The position numbers and the translations under genes are program-made. A stretch of DNA of 16,120 bases, from positions 1-16,120 of the forward strand of contig CALZJV010000319.1 in the NCBI GenBank assembly GCA_945787595.1. The letters run 5' to 3'. Positions within the stretch are counted from its first letter, which is position 1. Every line of letters starts with the position of its first letter. Below, one piece after another: positions 14,925-16,120 of this stretch. Source of the stretch: an uncultured Desulfobacterales bacterium (GTDB lineage Bacteria; Desulfobacterota; Desulfobacteria; Desulfobacterales; JAFDCJ01). The notes under the pieces are model-generated. The model saw only the letters and a program-made list of their open reading frames with translations. It was not told where the DNA came from and searched no databases.

Positions 14925-15893
14925 TCACGCAATAAAATGTAATCTGTATTGGGACGGTGTGACATCAAACCGCCTCAAAAAAGCACGTCTAAGTCGTTCT
15001 TCACGTCCGAAACCGTTAATTTCTGCGATTCGATCCAGTGACTGGTTGCCAGCCGTCAAAAGCTCTCTGGCACGATCCAGCCGCAAGGTCTCAAGAAACT
15101 TAATAGGCGTCATGCCGGTCGTAGTTTTAAATACACGAGCAAAATTGCGTGGGCTCATGGCTGAATATTCTGCCATTTTTTCGACTGAGACTGATTTGTT
15201 GAGATTGTTGACCAGCCATCGATGGAGGTTAGCAAAACGTTTGCCAGCGGCTTCCTGTGCTTTCATGGGTGCGCTGAATTGAGATTGAGAACCCGGGCGG
15301 CGAAAGTACAACACCAACAGGCGTGACACCTCAAGCGCTATCGAGAGTCCGTAGTCTTCTTCGACGACTGCCAGGGCCAGATCAATACCTGCCGTGACCC
15401 CGGCGCTGGTATAGATATTCCCATCATTGGTAAAAATGGCGTCGGGCTTCACGTCTACATTGGGATACCGTCTTGCAAATTCAGCCGCTGCCAACCAGTG
15501 CGTCGTCGCCTGTTTGCCTTCTAACAGCCCTGCCTTAGCCAGAATAAAGGCACCATTGCAAATAGATAATACGCGTTTCACCTGCTGGGATCGTTTACTT
15601 ACGTATTCGATAAAGACTGGATCATGGGTGACCTGTGTCGCTCCAATCCCTCCTGGAACCAGCAAGGTGTCGACGGACAGCTCATCCTTGAAGGTGCCGC
15701 TGGCAACAATTTCAAGGCCGGAGCTCAATCGAACGGCTCCCCGTTTGGCAGCAACAAACCTGAACTTATAAGCGGACCTGCCTTTACGATTTTGTTTATT
15801 GACAGCTGATGCAGTGTTAAAAACCTCCAGCGGGCCAGTAATATCAAGTCCTAATGCATCAGGGAAAAGTAAAAATTCTATTGTGTGATCCAT
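14925..15893 (-). CDS. GlxA-family transcriptional regulator (DJ-1/PfpI + AraC HTH)
   Basis: A 322-residue regulator starting MDHTIEFLLFPDALGLDITGP, with GGAG eight bases upstream; the open frame continues to the window edge, but that part lies over intron-like sequence and is not protein-like. Residues 1-190 form a DJ-1/PfpI sensor domain (LLVPGGIGAT; C112 in SICNGAFILAKAGLLEGKQATTHW; GVTAGIDLAL). Residues about 222-320 form an AraC-type double helix-turn-helix (SVEKMAEYSAMSPRNFARVFK and SLDRIAEINGFGREERLRRAF). Such proteins usually activate neighbouring catabolic genes. The two enzymes downstream, one with the same DJ-1/PfpI fold, are the obvious targets. Three genes in one direction with short gaps indicate an operon. 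Confidence 0.93.
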   Translation of the reverse strand: MDHTIEFLLFPDALGLDITGPLEVFNTASAVNKQNRKGRSAYKFRFVAAKRGAVRLSSGLEIVASGTFKDELSVDTLLVPGGIGATQVTHDPVFIEYVSKRSQQVKRVLSICNGAFILAKAGLLEGKQATTHWLAAAEFARRYPNVDVKPDAIFTNDGNIYTSAGVTAGIDLALAVVEEDYGLSIALEVSRLLVLYFRRPGSQSQFSAPMKAQEAAGKRFANLHRWLVNNLNKSVSVEKMAEYSAMSPRNFARVFKTTTGMTPIKFLETLRLDRARELLTAGNQSLDRIAEINGFGREERLRRAFLRRFDVTPSQYRLHFIA

Positions 15894-16009
15894 AGCGGTG
15901 CTCCGATTTTTTAAACTGATCACCATATACAGCTCATTAAAATTGGCGTCAAGGACATAAAAAACGCATTTTCTGCCAGATAAATTATTAAAAAGCCGAT
16001 TGCATGCTA

Positions 16010-16120
16010 TACAAGGGAAACGGGTCAGATCGAAAGCGCCGGTAAAAGCCGGCAAAGAGTAGGGGGTGAAAGTCCTCCGCATGGTAATGGTTAGCGACCA
16101 GCCGTGGCCCCGAGTCATGC
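16010..16120 (+). mobile_element. Probable 5' part of a group II intron (truncated by window edge)
   Basis: The stretch with GGGTCAGATCGAAAGCGCC, a GCCGG/CCGGC hairpin (16038-16053), AGGGGGTGAAAGTCCTCC and CCCCGAGTCATGC matches, from memory, the leader of bacterial group II introns that precede reverse transcriptase/maturase genes. GTGAAAGTCC is a hallmark of domain I. The 5' splice site is not certain, as no clear GUGYG is visible. The maturase would lie beyond the right edge. The intron would be inserted upstream of, and divergent from, the regulator gene. Confidence 0.5.

Noticed and set aside
15894..16118. N-terminal extension of the GlxA-like regulator to the window edge
   Set aside because: The extra residues are not family-like and overlie the intron-type sequence, while the ATG at 15893 has a good ribosome site and the canonical N-terminus.

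Overview
The window looks like a piece of a moderately AT-rich deltaproteobacterial (Desulfobacterota, probably Desulfobacterales-like) chromosome. This is an inference. It rests on several degraded copies of a REP-associated (RAYT/IS200-like) transposase with GGTCAGATCTTTG-type ends, palindromic repeats typical of such genomes, a sigma54-type promoter, and the familiar 'GTGAAAGTCC' 5' region of a group II intron at the right edge. No rRNA, tRNA or CRISPR array was seen.

Layout. (1) 1-1497: the tail of an unidentified gene, translationally overlapped (ATGA) by a selO-type protein AMPylase that lacks a short conserved segment. (2) 1498-2444: an AT-rich gap with a palindromic repeat, then a stand-alone CheY-like receiver. 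(3) 2537-4870: a minus-strand M20 amidohydrolase flanked by two RAYT C-terminal remnants and a long imperfect palindrome. (4) 5341-7475: a sigma54-like promoter followed by a two-gene operon, a radical SAM enzyme and a secreted DUF1571 (LolA-like) protein. (5) 7476-8165: a gene-poor, hairpin-rich stretch. (6) 8166-11122: five consecutive plus-strand genes for small, mostly membrane-anchored proteins: a prepilin-peptidase-like protein that has lost both catalytic aspartates, a TPR protein, a four-helix membrane protein with a Gly/Ser/Glu loop, a PH-like membrane protein, and a protein resembling only the N-terminal membrane part of FtsH. (7) 11222-13370: a RAYT element with inverted ends and internal deletions, an alpha/beta hydrolase gene broken at two homopolymers, and a further RAYT C-terminal module. 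(8) 13499-15893: a minus-strand operon of a GlxA-like regulator (DJ-1/PfpI plus AraC), an isocyanide-hydratase-like DJ-1/PfpI protein and an UlaG-like metallo-hydrolase. (9) about 16010-16120: the start of a probable group II intron running out of the window.

How the genes may work together. The last operon reads as a regulator with two detoxification or catabolic enzymes; the regulator's sensor domain belongs to the same family as the enzyme beside it. The radical SAM and DUF1571 genes are probably co-transcribed under nitrogen- or stress-type sigma54 control. The small membrane-protein cluster has no recognisable pathway and is the least explained coding region. Repeated RAYT fragments punctuate the window. 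Two of them (4628-4870 and 13099-13341) keep an intact frame, share the same left boundary and differ mostly at synonymous sites. This is the most curious non-standard signal here.
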